This document shows, piece after piece, positions 17,309 to 25,908 of a stretch of 55,687 nt of DNA (positions are counted from its first letter, which is position 1; each line of letters opens with the position of its first letter). This DNA is from Bacteroidales bacterium. Its GTDB lineage: Bacteria > Bacteroidota > Bacteroidia > Bacteroidales > GCA-2748055. A program made the position numbers and the translations under genes. A model generated the notes under the pieces. That model made no database searches and was not told the origin of the DNA. It worked only from the letters and a program-made list of their open reading frames with translations. Location of the stretch: contig JAOZQY010000004.1 of assembly GCA_029931975.1 (NCBI GenBank), positions 1 to 55,687 of the forward strand. Reading direction: 5' to 3'.

Positions 17309-17949
17309 TCAGGACAGAATTTGTATCCGGTAGCCTTGTCATATTCATGGCCATTTGAGCACTTGATAATTGGCTTTTCAGCATTGACCTGGGTTAATAC
17401 GCCATATATTTTGTTATCAGAAGTCGTATTCCCAAAATATCCGCTTATTAAGAATTCAATGCTTTGAGTTTTCCCTATCCTGAGTAACTGTAGAAATTTT
17501 TCATGAGGACAATATAAACTCAGGATGATTTTTTGTCCATCCCTTTCAGTTTCGGCATATAATAGATCCTGGTTGGCACTAATCCATTGTTTATTGTATG
17601 ACTTAGTTACCCTGACCCCGTTGCCTGTCAGAAGGTCTGCGACAGCTTGCTGATCATATGCATAACTCCAAGCCTTGTTTTTAGTTAATAAAATATCAAC
17701 CCCTCCCGACACTTGTTCTCCTCCGGTATGTTTGAAGAATTTGACAATATTTGCTTCATTAAGACGCACTGTTTTCCCCCAGAGTGACTTTGCCAGTTCT
17801 TCATTGCTTCGTAGCACAATGCTCTCGTGAGCGCCCTCACAATTTTCCTGGACACTCTTAATCATCACATGGAGCTCTTCTCCGGTAATTGGCTGTGAGA
17901 AAGCTACGACCGGGAAACTCAGGAATATTAGAAAGAATATATTTTTCAT
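17287..17949 (-). CDS. Exported protein with C-terminal zinc ribbon
   Basis: A 220-residue protein with a clear signal peptide (KNIFFLIFLSFPVVAFSQ, cleavage about residue 19). The middle part (about 20-185) is of unknown family and includes WGKTVRLNEANIVKFFKHTG and DILLTKNKAWSYAYDQQAVA. The C-terminus (IIKCSNGHEYDKATGYKFCP then ECGEPLK) is a four-cysteine zinc ribbon with CxxGH and CPECG halves, a module that is usually cytoplasmic. A zinc ribbon behind a signal peptide is unusual. Either the protein is exported and binds metal in the periplasm, or the N-terminal segment is a membrane anchor with a different topology. It is flanked by a dehydrogenase remnant and shares no operon. Confidence 0.7.
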   Translation of the reverse strand: MKNIFFLIFLSFPVVAFSQPITGEELHVMIKSVQENCEGAHESIVLRSNEELAKSLWGKTVRLNEANIVKFFKHTGGEQVSGGVDILLTKNKAWSYAYDQQAVADLLTGNGVRVTKSYNKQWISANQDLLYAETERDGQKIILSLYCPHEKFLQLLRIGKTQSIEFLISGYFGNTTSDNKIYGVLTQVNAEKPIIKCSNGHEYDKATGYKFCPECGEPLK

Positions 17950-18147
17950 GATGCGAGGCTTTTTAAGTTCCGTATACGAATTAATTAATCAGGAAGTTTC
18001 CTGACTGCCTTTTTTATATGGTGAATCATGACCCTCATTTCTCTCGCTTAGCTACACTATAACGTTTAGCGCACTATATTATTTGACATATCACTTACAA
18101 TTCTGATATGAACTTCTTAACTTTCAGTAACTAATTAACCAATCCCT

Positions 18148-18774
18148 ATGATGCGAAATGCTGTATTGCCGCGTGAGTTGAATGCCCTGATAGGTTCTGA
18201 ACGTAAAGATTTTGCTGTAAAGGCGGGTCGGGCTCAACCGCGCAAAAAATCATGGGCGCTGCTTCTTTTTGGGCTTTTCTGGACCGGCTTCACCAGTATT
18301 TTTGTATTTGCCTTCCTGGGGCCCTTATTTGTTGGAAAGGAAGTGCAGTTTGAATCCAACGGAGTTCCGGTCGTTGCAGGTCCGGGAAATCTAGATGAAA
18401 TTGTGGTGCCGGCCCTGATTATAGGCTTATTTGTACTCATTGGAATTGGAATGCTGCTGGGGGGCTTGTATTCCATGTTCAGGAAGGGAGGATATTACGT
18501 GGGAACTCCCTTGAGACTGGTACATTATTATAAGGGAACTATGAGATCCATTGACTGGGAACAGTTTTCAGGCGATATTACAGTAAGTGGAACTATCGAT
18601 ACGGGCAGTGTTTCACTTCAGATGCGAACCGGCCGGATGGTGAGCCGGAAAGACGGACCGGAAAGATATGTCCCCGATGTTATTTACATGTCGAGAATTT
18701 CCAATGCATTTGAAATTGAAAAAATTTGCAGAAAAAGAATTAAAGAAAACGATCCTACTCCAGCCAATACTTAA
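18148..18774 (+). CDS. Two-helix membrane protein of unknown function
   Basis: A 208-residue protein with two membrane helices, at about residues 35-60 (WALLLFGLFWTGFTSIFVFA) and 90-112 (IVVPALIIGLFVLIGIGMLL), separated by a short extracytoplasmic loop. The C-terminal 95 residues are cytoplasmic and beta-like (GGYYVGTPLRLVHYYKGTMR, IDWEQFSGDITVSGTID, PDVIYMSRISNAFEIEKICR). The arrangement resembles small bacterial membrane proteins with a PH-like cytoplasmic domain, but I cannot name the family. Two adjacent ATGs (18148, 18151) can start it. Its stop overlaps the converging aminotransferase gene by 4 bp. Confidence 0.65.
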   Translation: MMRNAVLPRELNALIGSERKDFAVKAGRAQPRKKSWALLLFGLFWTGFTSIFVFAFLGPLFVGKEVQFESNGVPVVAGPGNLDEIVVPALIIGLFVLIGIGMLLGGLYSMFRKGGYYVGTPLRLVHYYKGTMRSIDWEQFSGDITVSGTIDTGSVSLQMRTGRMVSRKDGPERYVPDVIYMSRISNAFEIEKICRKRIKENDPTPANT

Positions 18775-19586
18775 AGAATTTTTGCTTTGAATGCAGCCTG
18801 GATCTCACGGGTAATGGGACCGGGGGTGCCGGTGCCTATCTTTTGTCCTTCCACCGATACCACGGGAGTTACATCCCTGGAGGTAGAGGTGAGGAATATT
18901 TCATCGAAATCATACAGCTGTCCGGCCTCGATGTCTTCCACCCGAATCTCACTGAATAGGGTCAGTATCTGCTTTCGGGTGATGCCCTTCAGTATATTGC
19001 TGGCTGGTGTATAAACATCATTGCCTTTAATAAAAAAGAGGTTGGTGCGGGATGTTTCGGAGATTTTGTCGCTGTGATATAACACATCTACCGCACCGTA
19101 CTCCCTGAGCTTCTTTTGGAGCCTTAGGGTATTATAGTAATAGAGCGTTTTGACTTCAGGGTTGGGTCGGACAAAATTTTCACGAATCAGGTGTACACCC
19201 TTCTCAAAAGTTTCTATGGGTGGCTTGTTCCAGGGTACATTCAGGACCATTACATTGGCTTTTCCGCTTACCGTTTCCAGATTATCTGAGTACCCACCGG
19301 TGACAATCACCTTGAATGCCCCATTTTCCAGGCCATTTCGTTGTTGTAGCTTGTGGAGGACGGAAACAAACCGCTCCCTGTCCATGTCCACTTCTATGCC
19401 TGAGATATCAAGGGAGCTAAATAGCCTGTCCAGATAATCATTCAGCCAGGGAATCTTGCCCTCCCTGCTGCGGAAATAGTCAAAAACGCCGTAGCCGCGC
19501 TGAAACAGGAGGTCGGTGACATGGAGATTTAAATCTTCGAAGGGGACCAGGTGGCCGTTGAAGTAGGAATAGTTGTTTCGGATCAT
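18771..19586 (-). CDS. Class IV aminotransferase (branched-chain/PabC/D-amino-acid type)
   Basis: A PLP-dependent fold-type IV enzyme of 271 residues, the usual length. The N-terminus NYSYFNGHLVPFEDLNLHVT, then LLFQRGYGVFDYFRSREGKI, is the family start. The PLP lysine is K146 in PNPEVKTLYYYNTLRLQKKL, and the conserved glutamate E177 is in SETSRTNLFFIKGNDVYTP. A later GITRKQIL and EIFLTSTSRDVTPVVSVEG complete the motif set. Family members make branched-chain amino acids, D-amino acids or p-aminobenzoate (as aminodeoxychorismate lyase). The neighbours do not decide between these. A TACTTTTG motif lies six bases before the ATG, suggesting a nearly leaderless transcript. Confidence 0.9.
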   Translation of the reverse strand: MIRNNYSYFNGHLVPFEDLNLHVTDLLFQRGYGVFDYFRSREGKIPWLNDYLDRLFSSLDISGIEVDMDRERFVSVLHKLQQRNGLENGAFKVIVTGGYSDNLETVSGKANVMVLNVPWNKPPIETFEKGVHLIRENFVRPNPEVKTLYYYNTLRLQKKLREYGAVDVLYHSDKISETSRTNLFFIKGNDVYTPASNILKGITRKQILTLFSEIRVEDIEAGQLYDFDEIFLTSTSRDVTPVVSVEGQKIGTGTPGPITREIQAAFKAKIL

Positions 19587-19591
19587 GGTCG

Positions 19592-19599
19592 CAAAAGTA
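19592..19599 (-). promoter_or_regulatory. Possible -7 promoter element of the aminotransferase gene
   Basis: The complement reads TACTTTTG, a match to TAnnTTTG, ending five bases before the start codon at 19584-19586. If used, transcription starts at or very near the ATG. I found no TTG at the expected upstream distance, so this is weak. Confidence 0.3.
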
Positions 19600-19622
19600 A
19601 GGACTTTTATGATCTAAAAACA

Positions 19623-20352
19623 TCATTTTTCACCTTCAAGTTTCACTATTTCTTCCAGCTCCCTCTTTATCCTTTTCAGGCTTGAAAGCAAACCGTGTTT
19701 TTTTTGAATGAATGCAGTTAGTATCATTTTTTCTGAAAAGAATGGAATTCCTGCAGAGAGGAAAACGCCGATAATCATAAAAGGTGCAAGCATTAGCCCA
19801 AATCTGGTAATCCTGAATTTATACTTTTCAGCATCAATCAGGTGTTTCCTTTGGGATGTTATGGGTTCAAGAAAATCAAGTTTGTTTACCAGGAGGTAGT
19901 ATTTGATTGCCCAGGCATATGAAACGATAGAAAACACTGCCACGGCTACAATTCCAGTAATATGAGATATCTCTTCATGGGTATTGCCATCAAGATATAA
20001 GATGATTATTACCTTATTAAATTCATTCAGTTCGGCAATACAGTCGTAGAGTGTCTCGATTAGTGGGTTCTTCTCCCTCTTAGCAGGTAAATCAGAATAG
20101 GTAAACTCAATAATAGTTCATTGAAGTATTCAGGGATATGCGGTATATCCATGTAGACACTTTCGAATTACCTTTAAAACCCGGGTAGGCTTTCCACAAT
20201 TCAACAGCAATATCATTAATATGGTCTTCCCTGTCTTGTGCCGTATGTGCATAAGCTCTTGCTATTTTCAGAATGATTCCGATGTTTTCTTCGAAGATTG
20301 AGATGAATCGCTCTCTCAGTTCACTTATAGTCATGGAATACCCTTTATTCAA
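19623..20352 (-). pseudogene. Sigma-70 family factor, broken and fused to a membrane protein
   Basis: Two frames on the minus strand make up one decayed locus. From 20352 a sigma-70 region 2 reads MTISELRERFISIFEENIGI, AQDREDHINDIAVELWKAYP and STWIYRISLNTSMNYY, then stops at 20107-20109. A different frame, open from 20117, continues with region 4: CIAELNEFNKVIIILYLDGN then THEEISHITGI, which is where the DNA-recognition helix should follow. Instead the same frame runs straight into a two-helix membrane protein (VAVAVFSIVSYAWAIKYYLL ... LAPFMIIGVFLSAGIPFF) ending in a basic tail. In related genomes such sigma factors are followed by a separate small membrane protein. A deletion appears to have joined the two, and a frameshift (probably with a few missing codons) separates regions 2 and 4. 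No functional sigma factor can be made. The open frame from 20117 (165 codons) could still give a chimera. Confidence 0.65.
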
Positions 20353-20509
20353 TTAGTAACATAGCATTGGAAAAAATCACATAAGGAGGGCATCTCTTAT
20401 TGTCAGCGAGAATATCTCCAAGTTAGCTCAAAAACATAAAAGTGTCTGATAATGGCTGAAAATTATTGCTATCTTCGATTTAATAATACCTTATAAGCTT
20501 TACCCCAAC

Positions 20510-21943
20510 ATGAAACAAATTTTTACTCTGATGGCTGTGCTTCTGATAAGCCTGGCTACAAGCGCACAATCAACTTTTCTCAAATCTAACGAAGGTCTCA
20601 AGTTGCGATTGGACAGTATGGGGAACAACTACTGGGATGCATACCGGGAGCAGTGGGATACCACCAGGTACTATTACGATTACAATGCTTCCGGACAAAT
20701 GACCCTTTACTACAGTACATGGGTGGATAATAGTAGCGGGGAGCTCCTGGGAGATTCCCGCTATGAGTACAGCTATAATGTCGATGGAAGTGTGGCTGAG
20801 CACCTGGACCTGGAATGGAACGAGGATACGGATGACTGGGAGAAGCATAGGCGGGTGGTCTATGCTTATGATGAAGACGGTAATCAAATTAGTTGTACGG
20901 GCTACAGATGGAATGAGACAAGTGAGCTATGGACCCGAATCGATTCAAGCTATAATGTATATAATGATGAGGGATTACTCAGCGAATACACTGGTTATGA
21001 GTGGAAGACTGATCGGTGGGTGATTCGTTATTACAGCACCTATACCTATGAGGAGCATGGCTGGCTGAATGAGCACATCTCTCGCATGTGGTATGAGGAT
21101 GATCAGGAATGGAAAAACAACATTAAATGGGTATATTCCTGGAATACAGAGGGACAGATGCTGAGCAAGTTTCGTTATGACCAGGAGGTGTATGAAGGCC
21201 CCTGGTTGGAGTACTATAAGATGGAAAAAATCTACAACGCTGAAAACCTGCTACTCACTACCAATTCGGTAAGCTGGAAGACCGACCATTGGGAAATTTA
21301 TCAGACCGACACCATGGACTACGATGGCTCTGGATTGCTGATGGAAGACCGGGCTTACCAGCTGGATGAGGACAATATGCGGCCTGATCATATATATACC
21401 TATAGCTACGATGCAAGCGGGAATGTTACGGAGTATATATACTCCAGCTGGGACAGGAATAAATCTCAACTGGTAGTCTACGGGAAGGATATCTTTACCT
21501 ATGATCCGGACTATTCTATGAAAGACATTGTGCTTCCTGATGAGGACAGCGAATGGAATGAGAATCTTCTGATGGACCAGTTTTCAAACATTCCCCGGAG
21601 TATTCATATGTTGCGTTGGGTAAACGAAAACTGGGAGGACTACATGAAAAAAGCTTTCTTCTACAGCGAACAGAATGTGGAAGGGGTAGGAGTAGAGGAA
21701 GAGGAAAGGGCCATGGTCCGCATCTACCCCAACCCGGTCAGAGATCAGCTCCATATGGATCTTCCGGAAGGCGTGTCCAGTGCAACTCTGACTCTTTATG
21801 AAGTGACAGGTCGTCAGGTGCTGAGACGTCAGTTGGATGCAGGTGCAAGTCTCTCTCTGAATACCCTGCCTGCCGGAATCTTCCTTTACAGCCTTACTGT
21901 GGATGGGAAGATCCAGAGCGGAAAGCTGGTGAAGAGGAAATGA
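20510..21943 (+). CDS. T9SS cargo protein with tryptophan/tyrosine-rich repeats
   Basis: A secreted protein of 477 residues. The signal peptide is MKQIFTLMAVLLISLATSAQ. The body (about 30-370) holds seven or eight loosely repeated units of about 40 residues, each with a Y-x-Y-D/N-x-x-G core and a W-x-x-x-x-x-W element, for example VVYAYDEDGNQISCTGYRW and YTYSYDASGNVTEYIYSSW. They recall YD/RHS-type beta repeats. The C-terminal 75 residues are a type A T9SS sorting domain: VRIYPNPVRDQLHMDLPEG, TLYEVTGRQVLRRQLDAG, then PAGIFLYSLTVDGKIQSGKL and a basic end. This predicts export through T9SS, which fits the PorV-type gene at 38961. No enzyme motif is seen. A TATCTTCG sequence near 20472, one base from the -7 consensus, could serve as promoter. 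Confidence 0.82.
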   Translation: MKQIFTLMAVLLISLATSAQSTFLKSNEGLKLRLDSMGNNYWDAYREQWDTTRYYYDYNASGQMTLYYSTWVDNSSGELLGDSRYEYSYNVDGSVAEHLDLEWNEDTDDWEKHRRVVYAYDEDGNQISCTGYRWNETSELWTRIDSSYNVYNDEGLLSEYTGYEWKTDRWVIRYYSTYTYEEHGWLNEHISRMWYEDDQEWKNNIKWVYSWNTEGQMLSKFRYDQEVYEGPWLEYYKMEKIYNAENLLLTTNSVSWKTDHWEIYQTDTMDYDGSGLLMEDRAYQLDEDNMRPDHIYTYSYDASGNVTEYIYSSWDRNKSQLVVYGKDIFTYDPDYSMKDIVLPDEDSEWNENLLMDQFSNIPRSIHMLRWVNENWEDYMKKAFFYSEQNVEGVGVEEEERAMVRIYPNPVRDQLHMDLPEGVSSATLTLYEVTGRQVLRRQLDAGASLSLNTLPAGIFLYSLTVDGKIQSGKLVKRK

Positions 21944-21999
21944 ATGATCGATTTGCTAATTATTTATAACTTGCATTTTACATAAATGCAACAAAGAAG

Positions 22000-24900
22000 G
22001 TGAGCAAGTTTAGTATTTGGATGGCTACGGTACTCATCGGAACTTTTCTATTTTCTTTGAGCAACCTTGCTCAGAAAAGGGATCTGAAATTTGAACATTT
22101 CACCACCAGGGATGGACTTTCCCAATCTACCGTCACGTGCATTCTGCAGGATAGTAAAGGTTTCATGTGGTTTGGGACGCGTAATGGATTGAACCGCTTT
22201 GATGGTTATTCGTTTACGAATTACCTTGACGATGCAGATGATTCCACCAGTATAGCAGGCTCCTTAATTTACTGTATTTTGGAAGATGACAGAGGTAACC
22301 TGTGGATTGGTACAGACCTTGGATTAAACCGATTCGACCAATCATACAACCGGTTTATTCATTATCGGCATGATGAAAATGACCCTTCCAGCCTGGATGG
22401 AGTTGGAGTAGGGGCTATTTGTGAGGACATTAAGGGCAATCTGTGGATTGGAAACCTTGGTGGTAATCTGGACCGCTTTGATTATGACAGGCAGGTTTTC
22501 ATTCACTATCCATATGATCCCGATCTCACCAATAGTTTGAGCACTGATATCAGGGCAATTCATGAAGATACCACGGGTCGCTTATGGATCGGAACGCTGA
22601 ATGGAGATATCAGTATGTTTGACACTGAAAACAGTCTCTTTCTTCCTCTCTATTACAGGGGTGAAAAATTGAGCAATAATGAAATTCGTGCTATTTCCGG
22701 AGATAAAGACGGCCATGTATGGATCAGTACCTATGGGGATGGTCTTTATCAGGTTAGTTTCTCTAACGATAAGGAACTTGAAATAACACAATTCAAACAT
22801 GAGGATGTCAATCCCTTCTCCCTGAGTAGTGATGCGACTGTAAGCATTTATGAAGACAGTGAAGAACGGCTGTGGATCGGTACGGAAAATGCAGGTCTGA
22901 ATCTTTTTGACCGGGCGACCGAAAGATTTATCCATTACTACTCGGATCCTCTGTATGCTAAGAGTATCAACAACAATTCGATCTGGAGTATATATCAGGA
23001 CAATATGGGGAACCTCTGGATCGGGACCTATGCCGGGGGGGTCAATATGTTGGCAAAGTATGGGGGATATTTTGATCATTATGTGTCTATTCCGGGAAAT
23101 GAAAAAAGTCTGAGCCATAGTTCAGTAACTTCTTTTCTTGAAGATTCAGAAGGTAGCTTCTGGGTTGGGACTGATGGTGGTGGGCTCAATCTGTTTGACC
23201 GGGAAAAAGGAACTTTCACATGTTTTAATACCACAAACAGTGATCTCAGCAGCGATGCAGTTCTTTCGATTTTTGAGGATAGCAAGGGTCAATTGTGGAT
23301 CGGTACCTGGGCAGGTGGCCTGAATTTGTTTGACCGGGAACATCGCCATTTCATCCATTACAACAGGGAGAACAGTAATCTTGCAAGCGACAATATTTTC
23401 TCCATTCTTGAAGATGCAAATGGTGTTTTATGGCTTGGAGCGCATTTTGGAGGACTCAGTTATCTGGACCCCGGTACGAACTCCTTTGTAAGTTATGTTC
23501 CCCGGGACTCAGGCCTGGTTGATGATCGGGTGGGGATGATCCTGGAGGATTCTTATGGAGATATTGTGCTTGGAGCAGCGGCCGGACTCTTTTTCTTCGA
23601 CCCTGAAGCGGAGGCTTTTACCTCTTACGTACATGATGATAATAACAGGCAGAGTCTGAGTAATGGAGGGGTCATTTCCATCGCAGAGTCGGCCGACTCC
23701 ACCCTCTGGATCGGAACGGGAAATGGCTTAAACAAATTTGACAGGGAAAGTGGTGGTTTCACCTCCTATTACGAGAAAGACGGATTGCCCAGCAATGCGA
23801 TTAAGGGAATACTGGTAGACAAGCAGGGTAATCTATGGCTAAGTACCAACCGGGGCATTTCCAGGTTTGATCCTGAAAAGGGTACCTGTCAGAACTATGA
23901 TATTTCTGATGGACTCCAGGAAAATGAATTCTATCAATATAGTTATTACCAATCTCCCGGGGGAACATTTTATTTTGGGGGTGTCAATGGTTTCAATGCC
24001 TTCCGTCCGGAAGATATTCAGTATAATCCAAGAATTCCTCCCGTTGTATTTACTGACTTTCGTATATTCAACAAAGCAGTGAGTATCGGGAAAAATTCTC
24101 CCTTGCATTCCCATATCAGTGAAACGGATACCGTCAGACTTTCATACAGACAAACGTTTTTTTCATTCGAGTTCACTGCGTTGAATTATATTTCGAGCGA
24201 GAAGAACCAGTATGCCTGGAAGCTTGAAGGATTCGATAAGGACTGGATCGATGGGGGCAGCAGACATATGGCATCCTATACCAATATCGATCCCGGGACC
24301 TATACCTTTAAAGTTAAAGCCTCAAACAACGATGGGATCTGGAATGAAAAGGGCAACAAGCTGACTGTGATTATTACACCGCCCTTCTGGCAAACCCTGG
24401 GATTTAAGATTGCAGGCATTTTATTGTTGCTTATGGGCATTGGTCTGATTTACTATCTTAGAGTCCGGCAGATCATAATACGAAATAAATTATTGCAGAA
24501 ACTGGTTGATCAACGGACCAATGAACTCAATGAAAAGAATGAGATACTTCAGGATCAGGCGGACGAACTGACTGCCCAGCGTGATCAGCTGAATGCCTCC
24601 AATGCTGTTAAGGACAAGCTCTTTTCGATTATTTCGCATGATATCAGGAGTCCTTTCAATTCCCTGAATGGATTTATTGAACTCATAAACGTGAAATATG
24701 ATGAGTACACGGATGAGAAAAAGAAGGAAATGCTTGGTATTATCAGTGGCTCAGCTAAAAATGTTTATACCCTGCTCGACAACCTGCTGAGCTGGTCCAG
24801 ATCCCAGCGTGGGACCATAAAATTTAATGTACAGGCCACGGAGGTGGTCTCTTTGATCAGCTCTAAGATTGACTTGCTCAGATACCTGGCCCAGGAAAAA

Positions 24901-25308
24901 AATATAGAGGTGGAATCCGTATGCAGTTTAGGAGAGATTGTTGTTGAGTTAGATCCGGACCTCATCGCTGTGGTTCTGCAAAACCTGCTTACCAATGCCA
25001 TTAAGTTTACCCATCAAGATGGCAAAGTACAGGTGGATTGTCGATTAGAATCCGACGATCTGACGATTTCAGTTAGCGATAACGGTGTTGGAATACCGGA
25101 AGAAAATCTTGAGATGCTTTTCAGTCCCGACAATCATTTTACAACCCGGGGTACAAAAAGTGAGAAAGGAACAGGGCTTGGGTTGATTGTCTGTAAGGAT
25201 TTTGTTGATATACACCACGGACAAATCTGGGTTGAGAGTGTAATGGGCAAAGGTTCCACTTTTTTCATCAAGCTTCCCCTGAAGCAATCAGGTCGAAAGG
25301 ACCACTAA
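22000..25308 (+). CDS. Two-component propeller sensor histidine kinase
   Basis: A large inner-membrane kinase of 1102 residues. After a signal segment the periplasmic part is a double beta-propeller of about 14 repeats with cores such as DDRGNLWIGTDLGLNRFD, DSKGQLWIGTWAGGLNLFD and DKQGNLWLSTNRGISRFD (about 30-680). A Y_Y_Y domain follows (YAWKLEGFDKDW ... YTFKVKASNNDGIWNE), then one membrane helix near 805-830. A coiled coil leads to HisKA (LFSIISHDIRSPFNSLNGFI, phosphorylated His880) and the ATPase domain (NLLTNAIKFTHQDG, VSDNGVGIPE, EKGTGLGL). Full hybrid systems carry a receiver and AraC domain after this; here the protein ends after the ATPase domain. The GTG at 22000 is the likely start because it gives a signal with a basic residue; ATG at 22021 is possible. 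A five-codon upstream frame (21986-22003) ends across the GTG. A LytTR remnant lies just downstream. Confidence 0.9.
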   Translation: MSKFSIWMATVLIGTFLFSLSNLAQKRDLKFEHFTTRDGLSQSTVTCILQDSKGFMWFGTRNGLNRFDGYSFTNYLDDADDSTSIAGSLIYCILEDDRGNLWIGTDLGLNRFDQSYNRFIHYRHDENDPSSLDGVGVGAICEDIKGNLWIGNLGGNLDRFDYDRQVFIHYPYDPDLTNSLSTDIRAIHEDTTGRLWIGTLNGDISMFDTENSLFLPLYYRGEKLSNNEIRAISGDKDGHVWISTYGDGLYQVSFSNDKELEITQFKHEDVNPFSLSSDATVSIYEDSEERLWIGTENAGLNLFDRATERFIHYYSDPLYAKSINNNSIWSIYQDNMGNLWIGTYAGGVNMLAKYGGYFDHYVSIPGNEKSLSHSSVTSFLEDSEGSFWVGTDGGGLNLFDREKGTFTCFNTTNSDLSSDAVLSIFEDSKGQLWIGTWAGGLNLFDREHRHFIHYNRENSNLASDNIFSILEDANGVLWLGAHFGGLSYLDPGTNSFVSYVPRDSGLVDDRVGMILEDSYGDIVLGAAAGLFFFDPEAEAFTSYVHDDNNRQSLSNGGVISIAESADSTLWIGTGNGLNKFDRESGGFTSYYEKDGLPSNAIKGILVDKQGNLWLSTNRGISRFDPEKGTCQNYDISDGLQENEFYQYSYYQSPGGTFYFGGVNGFNAFRPEDIQYNPRIPPVVFTDFRIFNKAVSIGKNSPLHSHISETDTVRLSYRQTFFSFEFTALNYISSEKNQYAWKLEGFDKDWIDGGSRHMASYTNIDPGTYTFKVKASNNDGIWNEKGNKLTVIITPPFWQTLGFKIAGILLLLMGIGLIYYLRVRQIIIRNKLLQKLVDQRTNELNEKNEILQDQADELTAQRDQLNASNAVKDKLFSIISHDIRSPFNSLNGFIELINVKYDEYTDEKKKEMLGIISGSAKNVYTLLDNLLSWSRSQRGTIKFNVQATEVVSLISSKIDLLRYLAQEKNIEVESVCSLGEIVVELDPDLIAVVLQNLLTNAIKFTHQDGKVQVDCRLESDDLTISVSDNGVGIPEENLEMLFSPDNHFTTRGTKSEKGTGLGLIVCKDFVDIHHGQIWVESVMGKGSTFFIKLPLKQSGRKDH

Positions 25309-25351
25309 GTTGTATTTTTTTTCCATCTCATTAAAGAAAGTTCCACAATAG

Positions 25352-25594
25352 TTATCCCATATTTTTCTGGATGGGAATGAGAAGATTGTGGTATCAAAGA
25401 GCTTGAAAGATTATGAAGGACTGCTAACAGAATTCGGTTTTTTCAGTGCCCATCAATCATTTCTGGTAAATCTGAGCCATATTATAAAAGTAGATAAATC
25501 GGACGGTGGCTTTATTATCATGAAGAATAAAATGCAGATTCCGATCTCACAGCGACCAATGAAAAACCTTATGGCTTTGCTGGAGCAGTTTTAA
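25352..25594 (+). pseudogene. LytTR DNA-binding domain remnant
   Basis: Eighty open codons after an in-frame TAG (25349-25351): HIFLDGNEKIVVSKSLKDYE, then LLTEFGFFSAHQSFLVNLSH, IIMKNKMQIPISQRPMKNLM and a short end. This is the C-terminal two thirds of a LytTR domain (pattern VSKSLKxYExLL...GFFRxHxSxLVNL). The first strand of the domain and any receiver domain are missing. One extra base near 25355 would extend the match as NSY(S)HIFLDG. Only 43 bp separate it from the propeller kinase stop, so the intact ancestor may have been its response regulator. A GTG at 25388 could still give a 68-residue product. Confidence 0.6.
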
Positions 25595-25704
25595 CCGAGG
25601 CCGGAAAACAAATTCAGCTTGAGTACCAGCGAATTCAAGACGAATTGGTTCGCACTCAAACTCACCTAATAGTTGATGAACAGATCGACCCTGCAAAGTC
25701 TTAT

Positions 25705-25741
25705 ACAAGTGCCCGGAAATCTTACTTCTCTGGGCACTTGT
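25705..25741. repeat. Perfect 10-bp inverted repeat (hairpin 1)
   Basis: ACAAGTGCCC (25705-25714) pairs with GGGCACTTGT (25732-25741) across a 17-base loop. No T run follows on either strand, so a simple intrinsic terminator is unlikely. Confidence 0.7.
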
Positions 25742-25870
25742 TATTGAACAAGCAGGGAGAGATTTATTGTAGTGACCCAATCTCATTAAGAATTAGTTTT
25801 TGGTACCAATGGCAGAGAAACATATCCCGGAACACAAGTAAATCGGGTATGGTTTCCCATAAAACCATGG

Positions 25871-25908
25871 TGATCGCATCATTTGCATACGATCAAATGA
25901 TGCGATCA
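25871..25908. repeat. Perfect 15-bp inverted repeat (hairpin 2)
   Basis: TGATCGCATCATTTG (25871-25885) pairs with CAAATGATGCGATCA (25894-25908) across an 8-base loop. The stem is long and perfect, without flanking T or A runs. It could be a protein-binding palindrome, a structured RNA element, or the mark of a mobile element, and the sequence does not tell which. Confidence 0.8.

Noticed and set aside
17989-18004. 7-bp hairpin TCAGGAA-GT-TTCCTGA followed by a T6 run, terminator-like on the plus strand
   Set aside because: No plus-strand gene ends there; the preceding gene is on the minus strand and starts at 17949, so the hairpin has nothing to terminate.
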